DNA of 64,000 bases from Bradyrhizobium sp. Ai1a-2. GTDB taxonomy: Bacteria > Pseudomonadota > Alphaproteobacteria > Rhizobiales > Xanthobacteraceae. A program made the position numbers and the translations under genes. The stretch lies in the NCBI RefSeq assembly GCF_000426245.1, contig NZ_AUEZ01000032.1:1-64000 (forward strand), in the 5' to 3' direction. The notes under the pieces were generated by a model. The model saw nothing but the letters and a program-made list of their open reading frames with translations, made no database searches and was not told where the DNA came from. Every line of letters begins with the position of its first letter. The first letter of the stretch is position 1. Positions 54,701 to 62,888 of the stretch are shown here, one piece after another.

Positions 54701-55190
54701 CGAGCGGCTTCTCACCTCCTTCGAGACTGTCAACAACCACTTCAAGCGCTTGTTCGTCGAGCTGTTCGGCGGCGGCGAGGCCGCGCTGCATTTGATCGAG
54801 AACGACGATCCGCTCGAGGCCGGCCTCGAGATCATCGCGAAACCGCCGGGCAAGAAACCGCAATCGCTGTCGCTGCTCTCGGGCGGCGAGCAGGCGCTGA
54901 CCGCGCTGGCGCTGATCTTCGCGGTGTTCCTGACCAATCCCTCGCCGATCTGCGTGCTGGACGAGGTCGACGCGCCGCTGGACGATCACAACGTGGAGCG
55001 CTTCTGCAACCTGTTGCACGAGATGACGGCTTCGACCGAAACGCGCTTCATCACCATCACCCACAATCCGATCACCATGGCGCGGATGAACCGGCTGTTC
55101 GGCGTCACCATGGCCGAGCGCGGCGTCTCACAACTGGTCTCGGTCGACCTCGAAGGCGCAGTCGACATCCTGGATCAGCACGTGGCGTAG
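51729..55190 (+). CDS. smc: Chromosome segregation protein SMC
   Basis: 1153 residues. The N-terminal ATPase half has Walker A GVVGPNGCGKSNLVEALRWA at about 30-48. Long coiled coils run from about 170-490 and 650-960 around a hinge (NLWPPIIDGITVAKGYEKAI...). The C-terminal half has the signature SLLSGGEQALTALALIF and Walker B ICVLDEVDAPLDDHNVERF. SMC dimers with ScpAB load at parS and organise the chromosome. The ATG at 51729 gives the conserved MKLTRLRLHGFKSF start; the longer frame to 51618 is not conserved. scpAB are not in the window. Confidence 0.96.
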   Translation: MKLTRLRLHGFKSFVEPTDFMIEPGLTGVVGPNGCGKSNLVEALRWAMGETSHKSLRAADMDAVIFAGSGNRPARNHAEVVMTIDNSDRTAPAAVNDSQLLEISRRIEREAGSVYRINGRDVRARDVQLLFADAATGARSPALVHQGKIGEIIQAKPEQRRRVLEDAAGVAGLHARRHEAELRLKAAETNLTRVEDVIGQLSGQMDGLKKQARQAIRYREVASKVRKSEAMLFHLRWIEAHADVNDAAQTHDLAVREAAERTREQAESARIQAIRAAELPALREAEARAAAGLQRLNNAREMLDREEQRAKERVSELDRRLAQFVADIAREQQQTADADVALQRLDTEDAELKEEIKSRVEQRSGVDERVAEAEAVLAETERRFTELTTELADLAAKRNQLEAGVRTHRDRLARLDQEIANVQAEDERLAQETGALGDIDLLAAAVETAQQTLAEAEATVQASETGHVVARQTLEASRSPLTEAEKRVQRLETEARTISKIVNGETKNLWPPIIDGITVAKGYEKAIGAALGDDLDAPVDPSAPMRWTNVPAGEDPALPEGVDCLANHVQAPSELARRLAQIGVVAKERGAELVSQLKTGQRLVSLEGDVWRWDGFVTAAHAPTGAARRLAERARLVDIEHELEQARAEVIAKRQALENAEAELRAASAAETAAREAGRAARRETDAARERHAAAEREINRHAARKSALTEAQNRLAADRAEAEAAHENADAALAELPPSVEAETQLAAVRAEIENQRRVAAQVRAEAQALAREAELADRRVQAILAERNEWQNRKASGASQIGTIEARITEVTAEREELANAPEVFAEKRSALISEIEYAENDRRAAADALAAAESAMAETDRAAKASLEALSSAREATARAEERMEGTRRRLADIEREIHDMLEVEPQAVAGLAEIEPGAELPPVGQIEEELEKMRRDRERLGAVNLRAEEELREVETQHTALTTERDDLVEAIKRLRQGIQSLNREARERLLTSFETVNNHFKRLFVELFGGGEAALHLIENDDPLEAGLEIIAKPPGKKPQSLSLLSGGEQALTALALIFAVFLTNPSPICVLDEVDAPLDDHNVERFCNLLHEMTASTETRFITITHNPITMARMNRLFGVTMAERGVSQLVSVDLEGAVDILDQHVA

Positions 55191-55210
55191 GCTTCGCTCT
55201 GCCCATTGAC

Positions 55211-55310
55211 GTCATCATCCGCGAAGGCGGATGATCCAGTAAGCGGCGCTGTTCGTGAAACTCGCATCCGCCTCGGCGTACTGGATGCCCCGCCTGCGCG
55301 GAGCATGACA
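55211..55310. repeat. Inverted repeat, GTCATCATCCGCG family
   Basis: GTCATCATCCGCGAAGGCGG followed by ATGATCCAGTAA at the left; TACTGGATGCCCCGCCTGCG followed by CGGAGCATGAC at the right. It lies between smc and the Rsm22-like gene and ends about nine bases before the latter's ATG. Confidence 0.6.
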
Positions 55311-55318
55311 GAGAATAG

Positions 55319-56287
55319 ATGATCTCGCCCGACCTTCCCGTCGAACTCAAAGCGGCACTCGACGCGAAGCTGCAGGGGTTCTCGCGCAACGAGGCGGCAA
55401 GCCGCGCCGCCGCGATCTCGCGGACCTATCGCGACGGCGGCGGCTCGGGCACGATCAAATCAGAAACCGATGCGCTTGCCTATGTGCTGGCGCGGATGCC
55501 CGCGACCTACGCCGCCATCGTCGCAAGCCTCAATGCGTTCGTCGAGATCAGGCCGGATTTCGCGCCGTCGTCGCTGCTCGATATCGGCGCCGGACCGGGC
55601 ACCGCGAGTTGGGCGGCGGCGCAAACCTTCCCGTCGCTGCAACGGTTCGTCCTGCTTGACGCCAACGCCACGTTGCGCGCGCTGGCGCTTGAGCTCGCCG
55701 GCACGCGGCTGCGCGACGCGCGCTATGAGCTTGGGCCGGCGCGGAAGCTGCTCGCCGATGCCGAGCCGGCGGACCTCGTCGTCGCGAGCTACATGGTCGG
55801 CGAGATCGACGAGGCCGAGCGAACCGCGCTCGCCGGGCTGATGTGGGAGAAGACGGGCGAGGTGCTTGTGATCGTCGAACCCGGCACGCCCGCGGGCTAT
55901 GCGCGAATCATCGCGCTGCGGGCGCAACTGATCGCGGCCGGCGCACATGTTGTGGCGCCCTGCCCGCATGACGAAGAATGTCCACTTGAGGCGCCGGACT
56001 GGTGCCATTTCAGCCAGCGGCTCTCACGCTCGCGCGCGCACATGCAGGTGAAGGGTGCGGAAGTGCCGTTCGAGGACGAACGGTTTGCCTATGTCGCGCT
56101 GACGCGAACTCCGGCGCCGAACCGCCCCTCCCGTGTGCTGGCCCAGCCGGTGGTCGGCAAGGCGGACGTGACCGCAAAGCTCTGTACCCCGGAAGGCCTT
56201 TCGATCGCAAAGATCCCCCGTCGCGCCAAGGCCGACTACGCCCGCGCCCGGCGTTGGCGATGGGGCGATGCTGTGACAGGCGCTTGA
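55319..56287 (+). CDS. Rsm22-like small ribosomal subunit methyltransferase family protein
   Basis: 322 residues. The SAM motif SLLDIGAGPGTASWAAAQTF is near residue 85, with VVASYMVGEIDEAERTAL at the acidic motif. The Cys-rich segment APCPHDEECPLEAPDWCHFS is the hallmark of Rsm22 proteins, which carry an Fe-S cluster there; a fourth Cys is supplied nearby (AKLCTPEG). Mitochondrial Rsm22 is needed for small-subunit assembly; the bacterial role is not settled. Confidence 0.87.
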   Translation: MISPDLPVELKAALDAKLQGFSRNEAASRAAAISRTYRDGGGSGTIKSETDALAYVLARMPATYAAIVASLNAFVEIRPDFAPSSLLDIGAGPGTASWAAAQTFPSLQRFVLLDANATLRALALELAGTRLRDARYELGPARKLLADAEPADLVVASYMVGEIDEAERTALAGLMWEKTGEVLVIVEPGTPAGYARIIALRAQLIAAGAHVVAPCPHDEECPLEAPDWCHFSQRLSRSRAHMQVKGAEVPFEDERFAYVALTRTPAPNRPSRVLAQPVVGKADVTAKLCTPEGLSIAKIPRRAKADYARARRWRWGDAVTGA

Positions 56288-56394
56288 ACTAATTCCCTGC
56301 CCGGTCCGACCAACGCATGCCTGCCGCCGGGCAGGCTGACGCGCGCCGCCATTTTCGTCTAGGCTCGACGCGCAATCCCATCAGGAGTTTTTCC

Positions 56395-56955
56395 ATGTCG
56401 ACCGGCTGGATCCTTCTCGGCGTCATCGTCGTCCTCGTGCTGTTTGCGTTTTCCGCCTACAACCGGTTGGTGGCGCTGAGCCAGCGCGTCAACCAAGCCT
56501 TTGCCGACATCGACGTCCAGCTCAAGCAGCGCCACGACCTGGTGCCGAACCTGGTCGAGACCGTGAAGGGCTATGCGGCGCACGAGCGCGGCACGCTGGA
56601 CGACGTGATCAAGGCGCGCAACTCCGCGATATCGGCGCAGGGACCGGCGCAGGTCTCCGCCGCCGAGAACCAGCTCAGCGGCGCACTCGGCCGGCTGATC
56701 GCGCTGTCGGAAGCCTATCCGGACCTGAAGGCCAACGCCAATTTCCAGCAGCTTGCCAGCGAGCTTTCCGACCTCGAGAACAAGATCGCGGCCAGCCGCC
56801 GCTTCTTCAACAACGCGGTCCAGGAATACAACACCGGCATCCAGCAGATGCCGGCCGCTCTGTTTGCCGGCATGTTCGGCTTCACGCGGAAGGACTTCTT
56901 CGACCTCGGCGCCAGCCGCACCGAAGTCGAGACCGCGCCTAGCGTGAAGTTCTAA
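56395..56955 (+). CDS. LemA family protein
   Basis: 186 residues. After a single N-terminal helix (GWILLGVIVVLVLFAFSAYN) come NRLVALSQRVNQAFADIDVQ, LKQRHDLVPNLVETVKGYAA and RFFNNAVQEYNTGIQQMPAA, all typical of LemA. It is inner-membrane anchored with a helical domain. The first ATG in the frame with a conserved start is 56395. It is followed by an M48 protease gene at 33 bp, a frequent pair (lemA-htpX-like) whose joint role in membrane quality control is suspected but not proven. Confidence 0.92.
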   Translation: MSTGWILLGVIVVLVLFAFSAYNRLVALSQRVNQAFADIDVQLKQRHDLVPNLVETVKGYAAHERGTLDDVIKARNSAISAQGPAQVSAAENQLSGALGRLIALSEAYPDLKANANFQQLASELSDLENKIAASRRFFNNAVQEYNTGIQQMPAALFAGMFGFTRKDFFDLGASRTEVETAPSVKF

Positions 56956-56988
56956 AGGCCTCACGCCTCCGGCGAGCAGCAGCGCATC

Positions 56989-58176
56989 ATGGCCGCCTAC
57001 GGACTCTACACCCATATCGCATCGAACAAGCTCCGTTCGACGCTCCTGCTCGCCGGGCTGTTCGTCCTGATCTACGTGCTGGTCTATGCCGGCGCGCTGG
57101 TCGCGGAAGTCATAATCGATAGCGGCCGCTCGGCCGACGATTACCTGATGCGGGCGCTGCGCGACCTGATCTCGGCTTTCCCCTATGCCACGGTCGGCGC
57201 GGCGCTCTGGATCGTGATCGCCTATTTCTTCCACCAGAACATGATCGACGCCGTCACCGGCGGCGAGAGCGTGACGCGGCAGCAACAGCCGCGGCTCTAT
57301 AATCTCCTGGAGAATCTCTGCATCTCGCGCGGCATCCCGATGCCGAAGCTGAAGATCATGGACAGCCCCGCACTGAACGCCTTTGCGAGCGGGCTGAACC
57401 AGCGCCAATATGCCGTCACGGTCACCACGGGCCTGTTGCGGGCGCTGAACGACCAGGAAATCGAGGCCGTGCTCGGCCACGAACTCACCCATATCCGCAA
57501 CGGCGACGTGCAGCTGATGGTGATCGCGGTCATCATCGCCGGCGCGGTCGGCTTCTTCGGCGAACTCTTCTTCCGGATGTTCACCAACCTGTCGTGGAAC
57601 TCCACCGGCGACTGGTCGTCCTCCCCTTCGTCGTCATCGTCCTCCTCCTCGTCTTCGTCCGATCGCAAGGGCTCGGGCGGCGGCGCAATCATCGTGATCA
57701 TCATCGCCATCGTCCTGATCGTGCTGGCCTGGCTGTTATCGCAGGTCGTGAAGCTGGCGCTGTCGCGGTCGCGCGAGTACCTGGCCGATGCCGGATCGGT
57801 CGAATTGACCAAGAATCCCGATGCCATGATCTCGGCCCTGCGCAAGATCGAAAATCGCGGCGAACTGCCGGGCGCGACGTCGGCGGTGATGGAACTGTGC
57901 GTCGACAACCCGCGCCAGGGCTTCGCCGACCTGTTTGCGACCCATCCGTCAGTACAATCCAGGGTGGATGCATTGGTGAAGTTCGCCGGCGGCCACGATC
58001 CCGGGCCGATCGCCCTGCCGGAGGATCCCGCAGCCAGGGCCGGAGAAGGCACACAGGAACCGTCGGCGCAAGGCGGACCTCCGCCTGGTCTTTCACGCGG
58101 TCCTTGGAGCGACCCAGCCGAGCCGGGCCCGTCGCAGCAACCGCCGGCTCAGGGTCCCTGGGGCCCACATTTTTGA
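56989..58176 (+). CDS. M48-family membrane metallopeptidase (HtpX-like)
   Basis: 395 residues. Two N-terminal helices (STLLLAGLFVLIYVLVYAGA; ATVGAALWIVIAYFF) precede the zinc motif VLGHELTHIRNGD, with HExxH at 164-168 and the third ligand region REYLADAGSV (about 265-275). A Ser-rich insertion (SSSSSSSSSSSDRKGSGGG) separates two further helices (AVIIAGAVGFFGELFF; AIIVIIIAIVLIVLAWLL). The C-terminus is Pro/Gly-rich. It probably degrades misfolded membrane proteins, in a unit with lemA. Confidence 0.9.
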   Translation: MAAYGLYTHIASNKLRSTLLLAGLFVLIYVLVYAGALVAEVIIDSGRSADDYLMRALRDLISAFPYATVGAALWIVIAYFFHQNMIDAVTGGESVTRQQQPRLYNLLENLCISRGIPMPKLKIMDSPALNAFASGLNQRQYAVTVTTGLLRALNDQEIEAVLGHELTHIRNGDVQLMVIAVIIAGAVGFFGELFFRMFTNLSWNSTGDWSSSPSSSSSSSSSSSDRKGSGGGAIIVIIIAIVLIVLAWLLSQVVKLALSRSREYLADAGSVELTKNPDAMISALRKIENRGELPGATSAVMELCVDNPRQGFADLFATHPSVQSRVDALVKFAGGHDPGPIALPEDPAARAGEGTQEPSAQGGPPPGLSRGPWSDPAEPGPSQQPPAQGPWGPHF

Positions 58177-58344
58177 TTGTGGCCCTCACGCCTTCAACTC
58201 ATTAAGAAAATCCCTACCAAACGCGTCGCTTGGCGTACAAGGAATTGAATTCTCCCTTGTTTCTGCCATGTTCGCGCCCAAAGCAGGAATGGGGACTTTC
58301 CGATCGCGCCCTCGCGGTCGGGGGCGCGGTCGTAAGGGATTTCC

Positions 58345-59094
58345 ATGGCAAAGCCAGTCGTGATTGTGGTGGGCGCGGACAAGGGCGGGGTCGGCAAGAC
58401 GACCGTGTCTCGGACGCTTCTGGATTATTTCAACGCGAACAACGTCGGGACTCGGGCCTTCGACACCGAATCCCCGCGGGGAACGCTGAAGCGCTTCCAT
58501 CCTGAGATCACCGAGATCGTCGATATGACGACGACCGCGGACCAGATGAAGATCTTCGATACCCTGAATTCCGGCCCGATGGTCACCGTGATCGACGTCC
58601 GCGCCGGTCTCTTGTCACCGGCGCTCGCCGCGCTGCGCGACATCGGCTTCCTGGATGCGGCCCGGTCCGGCCAAATTACCTTCGCGGTGTTCCATATCCT
58701 CGGCCCCTCGATCGCCTCGCTGGACGAGATCGCCGAAACCGCCAATTTCATGAGCGGCGCGAAATACTTCCTGGTGAAGAACTTCATCAACGACACCCAG
58801 TTCTTCCAATGGGACCAGTCGACCTACAATTCCTATTTCCACCGCATCAAGGATGCCACCGACCTGACCATCCCGAAGCTGAACGAGATGGCCTATGAGC
58901 AGGTTGAGGTCGCTTCCGTTCCGTTCCTGAAATTCGTCGCCAACAAGGGCCCGCATGACGAGGCGGCGAACTATTCTTTCGTGCTCCGCGGCTATGTCCG
59001 GCACTGGCTCGCCAATGTCTGGAGCGAGTTCGACCGCATCAAGCTGACCGACCTGGTCGGCGCCAAATCGGTGACGCGCGGCAGCGAAAAATAG
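58345..59094 (+). CDS. ParA/MinD-like P-loop ATPase
   Basis: 249 residues. The deviant Walker A motif VVGADKGGVGKTTVSRTLL has the signature Lys of the ParA/MinD/SIMIBI class. FDTESPRGTLKRFHPE and VTVIDVRAGLLSP follow as switch-like regions. The C-terminal part (LKFVANKGPHDEAANYSFVL) has no amphipathic MinD-type tail. It is not next to a parB gene, so plasmid-style partition is unlikely. It shares features with the following gene, 60 bp downstream, and may form a heterodimer with its product. The role is unknown. Confidence 0.78.
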   Translation: MAKPVVIVVGADKGGVGKTTVSRTLLDYFNANNVGTRAFDTESPRGTLKRFHPEITEIVDMTTTADQMKIFDTLNSGPMVTVIDVRAGLLSPALAALRDIGFLDAARSGQITFAVFHILGPSIASLDEIAETANFMSGAKYFLVKNFINDTQFFQWDQSTYNSYFHRIKDATDLTIPKLNEMAYEQVEVASVPFLKFVANKGPHDEAANYSFVLRGYVRHWLANVWSEFDRIKLTDLVGAKSVTRGSEK

Positions 59095-59154
59095 TCGCGC
59101 CCCCTGGGCATGCGGGGCTGGATTAGGCACGAAAATCGCCTGATATAGCAGGCG

Positions 59155-59823
59155 ATGTCAGCCACGCCCATCTACATCGTCTGCTCGTCTCGCCCCCAGG
59201 TCGGCAAGACCCTGGTCGCGCGGCTGCTGAGCGAATTTCTGCTGCTGAAGAACGGCGACGTGCTTTCCTTTGACATCAATCTGAAGGAACCGTCGCTGCT
59301 CGACTATCTGCCCAAGACGACCGAGACGGCAGATGTCATCGACACCTATGGCAAGATGCAGCTGATGGATCGGCTGATCATCAATGACGGGGTCGCGAAG
59401 GTGATCGACCTCGGCTTTCATGCTTTCGACGAATTCTTCAAGATGATCGACGAAATCGGCTTCATGAAGGAAGCGCTGCGCCGCCACGTCGCGCCGGTCA
59501 TCCTGTTCGTCGCCGATACCGATCGGGCCACCGCACGCAGCTACGAGATGCTGCGCCGGCAAATTCCGCCGCGGGCACTGATCACCATCGACAACGAGTT
59601 CGTGGTGCGCGGCGAGCTGCCCGCGGTCATGAGCCAGGGCCAGGTGCTCCGCCTCAGCGCATTGCCGGTGTTCCTGAAGACCTATATCGACCGGCTGAAC
59701 TTCTCCTTCACCGGCTATCTCAGGCACGAGAAGGACTCTTCCACCGAGTTGCATCAGTGGATCCGACGCAATTACACGATCTTCCGCGATCTCGAATTGA
59801 GCGTGATGCTGCAGCGGTCGTAG
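59155..59823 (+). CDS. Second P-loop ATPase-like protein, paralogous to the preceding gene
   Basis: 222 residues. The N-terminus IYIVCSSRPQVGKTLVARLL is a P-loop with GKT but without the upstream KGG signature Lys; FDINLKEPSLLDYLP follows where its neighbour has FDTESPRGTLKRF, and KVIDLGFHAFDEFFKMIDE where it has VIDVRAGLL. Near the C-terminus LPVFLKTYIDRLNFSFTGYL parallels VPFLKFVANKGPHDEAANYS in the neighbour. The two probably arose by duplication; the different P-loops suggest divergent ATP handling. No known family name comes to mind. Confidence 0.7.
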   Translation: MSATPIYIVCSSRPQVGKTLVARLLSEFLLLKNGDVLSFDINLKEPSLLDYLPKTTETADVIDTYGKMQLMDRLIINDGVAKVIDLGFHAFDEFFKMIDEIGFMKEALRRHVAPVILFVADTDRATARSYEMLRRQIPPRALITIDNEFVVRGELPAVMSQGQVLRLSALPVFLKTYIDRLNFSFTGYLRHEKDSSTELHQWIRRNYTIFRDLELSVMLQRS

Positions 59824-59828
59824 GTGTG

Positions 59829-59963
59829 CTCCCTCGCCCCGCTCTTGCGGGGAGAGGGTTGGGGTGAGGGGCTGCTTCCACGAATTCGATGGACGAGAGT
59901 ATGCGGCGCGTCCCCTCACCCGGCGCTGCGCGCCGACCTCTCCCCGCAAGAGCGGGGTGAGGT
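59829..59963. repeat. Long inverted repeat, CTCTCCCGC-like family copy 3
   Basis: CCCTCGCCCCGCTCTTGCGG...GTTGGGGTGAGGGG at the left; CCCCTCACCCGGCGC... and CTCTCCCCGCAAGAGCGGGG at the right. It ends a few bases before the apt stop codon. Confidence 0.75.
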
Positions 59964-59968
59964 GACTT

Positions 59969-60508
59969 CTAATGCCCCTCGAAGGCCATCAGCGTGCGGA
60001 CGGGGACGTCCATCGCACGCAGCTTGGCGGCGCCGCCGAGGTCGGGCAGGTCGACAATGAAGCAGGCGGCGACGACGTTGGCACCGATCTGGCGCAAGAG
60101 CTTGACCGCACCCTCGGCGGTGCCGCCGGTGGCGATGAGATCATCGACCAGGATCACGCGCTCGCCGGGATGCACGGCGTCGGCGTGCATCTCCATCTCG
60201 TCGAGGCCGTATTCCAGCGAATAGGCGATCCTCACCGTGGTGTGCGGCAGCTTGCCCTTCTTGCGGATCGGCACGAAACCGGCGGAGACCTGGTGCGCCA
60301 CCGCACCGCCGAGGATGAAGCCGCGCGCCTCGATGCCGGCGACCTTGTCGATCTTCGAGCCGGCCCAGGGATGCACCAATTCATCCACCGCGCGGCGGAA
60401 GGCGCGGGCGTCCGCGAGCAGCGTGGTGATGTCGCGGAACAGGACGCCGGGCTTCGGATAGTCCGGAATGGTGCGAATGGCGGCCTTCAGGTCGAGGTCA
60501 AACGTCAT
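59969..60508 (-). CDS. apt: Adenine phosphoribosyltransferase
   Basis: 179 residues. It opens LKAAIRTIPDYPKPGVLFRD, followed by GIEARGFILGGAVAHQV, RKKGKLPHTTVRIAYSLEYG and the PRPP-binding loop RVILVDDLIATGGTAEGAV. It converts adenine and PRPP to AMP in the cytosol. It lies downstream of trpE(G) on the same strand with a 19-bp gap; co-transcription is possible, although the two functions are linked only through PRPP use. Confidence 0.95.
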   Translation of the reverse strand: MTFDLDLKAAIRTIPDYPKPGVLFRDITTLLADARAFRRAVDELVHPWAGSKIDKVAGIEARGFILGGAVAHQVSAGFVPIRKKGKLPHTTVRIAYSLEYGLDEMEMHADAVHPGERVILVDDLIATGGTAEGAVKLLRQIGANVVAACFIVDLPDLGGAAKLRAMDVPVRTLMAFEGH

Positions 60509-60527
60509 TGCGGTCTCGCTTTCGTCC

Positions 60528-62690
60528 TTACGCCCTGGTGTCTAGCCGGAACGCATTTTCCACGATGCGCAGGCCGACTTCGCCGCCGAGCGACATCAGC
60601 GATTCCGGGTGGAACTGCACGCCGCCGACCGGCAAGGTCTTGTGCTCGATCGCCATCGCGACGCCATCCTCCGTGGTCGCCGTCACCGACAATACATCAG
60701 GCACGCTCTGGCGCTCGACATAAAGCGAATGGTAGCGGCCGATCACGATCTCGTTCGGCAAATTTTGCATTAACCGCCCGCCACGCACCTGGATGCGCGA
60801 GGGGCGGCCATGGGCGGGCTGGCCGAGCTGGCCGAGCTGCCCGCCGAAATATTCGCCAATCGCCTGCACGCCCAGACACACGCCGAAGATCGGCAGCTTC
60901 TTCTCGATCGCGGTGCCGATGGTCTTCGAGATCCCGAAATCCTCCGGCCGCCCCGGCCCGGGCGAGAGCACCAGCAGGTCCCAGCCCTTCCGCTTCAGCA
61001 TCTCCTGGGCATGGATATGCCGGACCACGGTGACGGCGGCGCCGACCTGGCGGAAATAATCCGCCAGCATGTGCACGAAGCTGTCGTCGTGGTCGATCAG
61101 GAGCACCTTCTTGCCGGAGCCGGTGGCATCGGGGGCAATGGATGAGAGCCGCTTCGGCGGATCGCCGCGCAAAGCCTGGAACAGGGCTGCGGCCTTCACC
61201 TGGCATTCGCGGTCTTCGGCGGCCGGATCCGAGTCGAAGAGACAGGTGGCGCCGACGCGGACCTCCGCGAGCCCGTCCTTCATGCGGATGGTGCGAATGG
61301 TGAGTCCCGTATTGATGCTGCCGTCGAAATTCACGCAGCCGATGGCGCCGGCATACCAGCGCCGCGGCGAGCGCTCGTGGTCTTCGACGAACTGCATCGC
61401 CCACAATTTCGGCGCGCCCGTCACCGTCACCGCCCAGGCATGGGTGAGAAAGGCATCGAGCGCGTCGAAGCCGGGCCGCAGCATGCCCTCGACGTGATCG
61501 ACGGTATGGAACAGTTTCGAGTAGGTCTCGATCTGCCGGCGCGCCAGCACCTTGATGGTGCCGGGTACGCAGATGCGCGCCTTGTCGTTGCGATCGACGT
61601 CGGTGCACATGTTGAGTTCGAACTCGTCCTTCTCCGAGTTCAGGAGCTGGCGGATCTGCTCGGCATCGCCGATCGCATCGCTGCCGCGGGCGATCGTGCC
61701 TGAGATCGGACAGGTCTCGACGCGCCGGCCGTCAGAGCGGACGAACATTTCTGGCGAAGCCGACACCAGGAATTCGCCTTCGCCCAGATTCATCAGCGCG
61801 CCATAGGGCGACGGGTTGATGCGGCACAACCGCTGAAACACTTCGGCCGGAGAACGCTCGCAGGACTCGGCGAAGAGCTGGCCGGGCACAGCCTCGAACA
61901 GGTCGCCGCGGGCAAAGGCGGCACGCGCGACCTCCACGGTCGCCTGGTATTCGCCAGGCGCGTGATCTGCAAATCCCTGCCGATCCGTCTTGACGTAGCG
62001 GCTCTCGACGGTCTCGCGCGGCAGGCTTTCGGTCGACTTGCCGTTCCAGGCGAAATCGTAAGCCAGCACCACGCCGCGGCCAGTGGCGCGGTCATAGGCG
62101 AGCAGCCGGTCGGGCACGTACAGCACGATGTCGCGCTGGTCGGCCTCGCGCGGCCGCTTCTGCACGAGGTCCTCGATCTGGAACACGAGATCATAGGCGA
62201 AGGCGCCGAACAGGCCGAGCAGCGGATCGGCATTGGACGAGAAGGCCGCTACGAGATCGCGCACCAGCGACATCACGCTGGCGCGCCGGGTGCGCTGGTC
62301 TTCTTCGACCGGCGCTTCGCCGCGGATGATGTGGCCCGCAAGGCGTGCCGCGCTCTTTTCGGTGATGACGACGCAGGGCTCACGCAGGACGTCAGCGAGG
62401 AAGGCGATCAGCACTTCGCCACGCTTGTTCAGCGCGACCAGCGAGAAGTTCGCGCCTGATGTCTCCAGCACGAGCGGCGGATCGGAGAAGCCGAGATCGA
62501 AGCTCTCGTAGCGCCCAGGCACGGTGGTGCCCGACGACAGCACGACGCCGCGGCGGCGGTCGAGCAGATCGATCAGGTCGTCGAGCCGGCCGGCATTGCC
62601 CGTAAACTGTTCGACCACGCGGGTGACCGCGAGCCCGCCACTGGTGCGGTACTCGCTTTTCGCCGGCAGGGAGAAGACTGTCCTGTTCAT
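60528..62690 (-). CDS. trpE(G): Anthranilate synthase, fused TrpE-TrpG
   Basis: 720 residues. The N-terminal ~510 are component I (chorismate-binding: LFEAVPGQLFAESC, CPISGTIARGSDAIGD, DFELN-type ELNMCTDVDRNDKARIC, HAWAVTVTGAPKLWAMQFVE). The last ~190 are the glutamine amidotransferase: LLIDHDDSFVHMLADYFRQV, the nucleophile Cys in IFGVCLGVQAIGEYFGG, and GGVQFHPESLMS. The fused form is typical of rhizobia and Azospirillum. It makes anthranilate from chorismate, the first step to tryptophan. AGAGGA precedes the ATG. A leader peptide with two Trp codons (62802-62852) lies upstream. Confidence 0.96.
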   Translation of the reverse strand: MNRTVFSLPAKSEYRTSGGLAVTRVVEQFTGNAGRLDDLIDLLDRRRGVVLSSGTTVPGRYESFDLGFSDPPLVLETSGANFSLVALNKRGEVLIAFLADVLREPCVVITEKSAARLAGHIIRGEAPVEEDQRTRRASVMSLVRDLVAAFSSNADPLLGLFGAFAYDLVFQIEDLVQKRPREADQRDIVLYVPDRLLAYDRATGRGVVLAYDFAWNGKSTESLPRETVESRYVKTDRQGFADHAPGEYQATVEVARAAFARGDLFEAVPGQLFAESCERSPAEVFQRLCRINPSPYGALMNLGEGEFLVSASPEMFVRSDGRRVETCPISGTIARGSDAIGDAEQIRQLLNSEKDEFELNMCTDVDRNDKARICVPGTIKVLARRQIETYSKLFHTVDHVEGMLRPGFDALDAFLTHAWAVTVTGAPKLWAMQFVEDHERSPRRWYAGAIGCVNFDGSINTGLTIRTIRMKDGLAEVRVGATCLFDSDPAAEDRECQVKAAALFQALRGDPPKRLSSIAPDATGSGKKVLLIDHDDSFVHMLADYFRQVGAAVTVVRHIHAQEMLKRKGWDLLVLSPGPGRPEDFGISKTIGTAIEKKLPIFGVCLGVQAIGEYFGGQLGQLGQPAHGRPSRIQVRGGRLMQNLPNEIVIGRYHSLYVERQSVPDVLSVTATTEDGVAMAIEHKTLPVGGVQFHPESLMSLGGEVGLRIVENAFRLDTRA

Positions 62691-62736
62691 GTGTTCCTCT
62701 TACGAGACTTAACGAGGGAGCGCCACACAGGACAAC

Positions 62737-62770
62737 CGAAGGGACCGTCGCACTGCGATGGCGACCTTCG
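62737..62770 (-). promoter_or_regulatory. Hairpin in the trp leader RNA
   Basis: On the RNA strand CGAAGG pairs with CCTTCG and the inner TCGC with GCGA, enclosing CATCGCAGT, with a CGGTC bulge. It lies between the leader peptide stop and trpE(G). No U-run follows, so I cannot say whether it is the terminator or the antiterminator arm. Confidence 0.45.
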
Positions 62771-62801
62771 ACAACATTTTGAATGAAATCGCACCGGCCG
62801 C

Positions 62802-62852
62802 CTATGAGAAGGTGGGCCACCAAAGACTGGATGGTCGGACAACGGTGCTCAT
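62802..62852 (-). CDS. trpL: trp leader peptide with tandem Trp codons
   Basis: A 16-residue frame reading MSTVVRPSSLWWPTFS, with two adjacent TGG codons at 62822-62817, stop TAG 62802-62804, and 111 bp to the trpE(G) start. This is the classic layout of ribosome-mediated attenuation: a ribosome stalls on WW when charged tRNA-Trp is scarce. The ATG lies only seven bases after a -10-like TGTTTA, so the mRNA would begin at or near the AUG (leaderless), as known for trpL in Sinorhizobium. Confidence 0.8.
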   Translation of the reverse strand: MSTVVRPSSLWWPTFS

Positions 62853-62859
62853 AGCTCGC

Positions 62860-62888
62860 TAAACACCACCCGGCGGGAGCGATGTCAA
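62860..62888 (-). promoter_or_regulatory. Promoter of trpL-trpE(G)
   Basis: TTGACA (62888-62883), a 17-bp spacer, then TGTTTA (62865-62860) on the minus strand. The start point would be about 62853, directly at the leader ATG. Confidence 0.7.

Noticed and set aside
53801..54937. 378-codon Ser/Arg-rich frame antisense to smc
   Set aside because: It mirrors the coiled-coil codons of smc; there is no protein-like pattern.
58345..59094. Plasmid-type ParA partition gene
   Set aside because: No parB or centromere-like repeats follow; its partner is a second P-loop protein.
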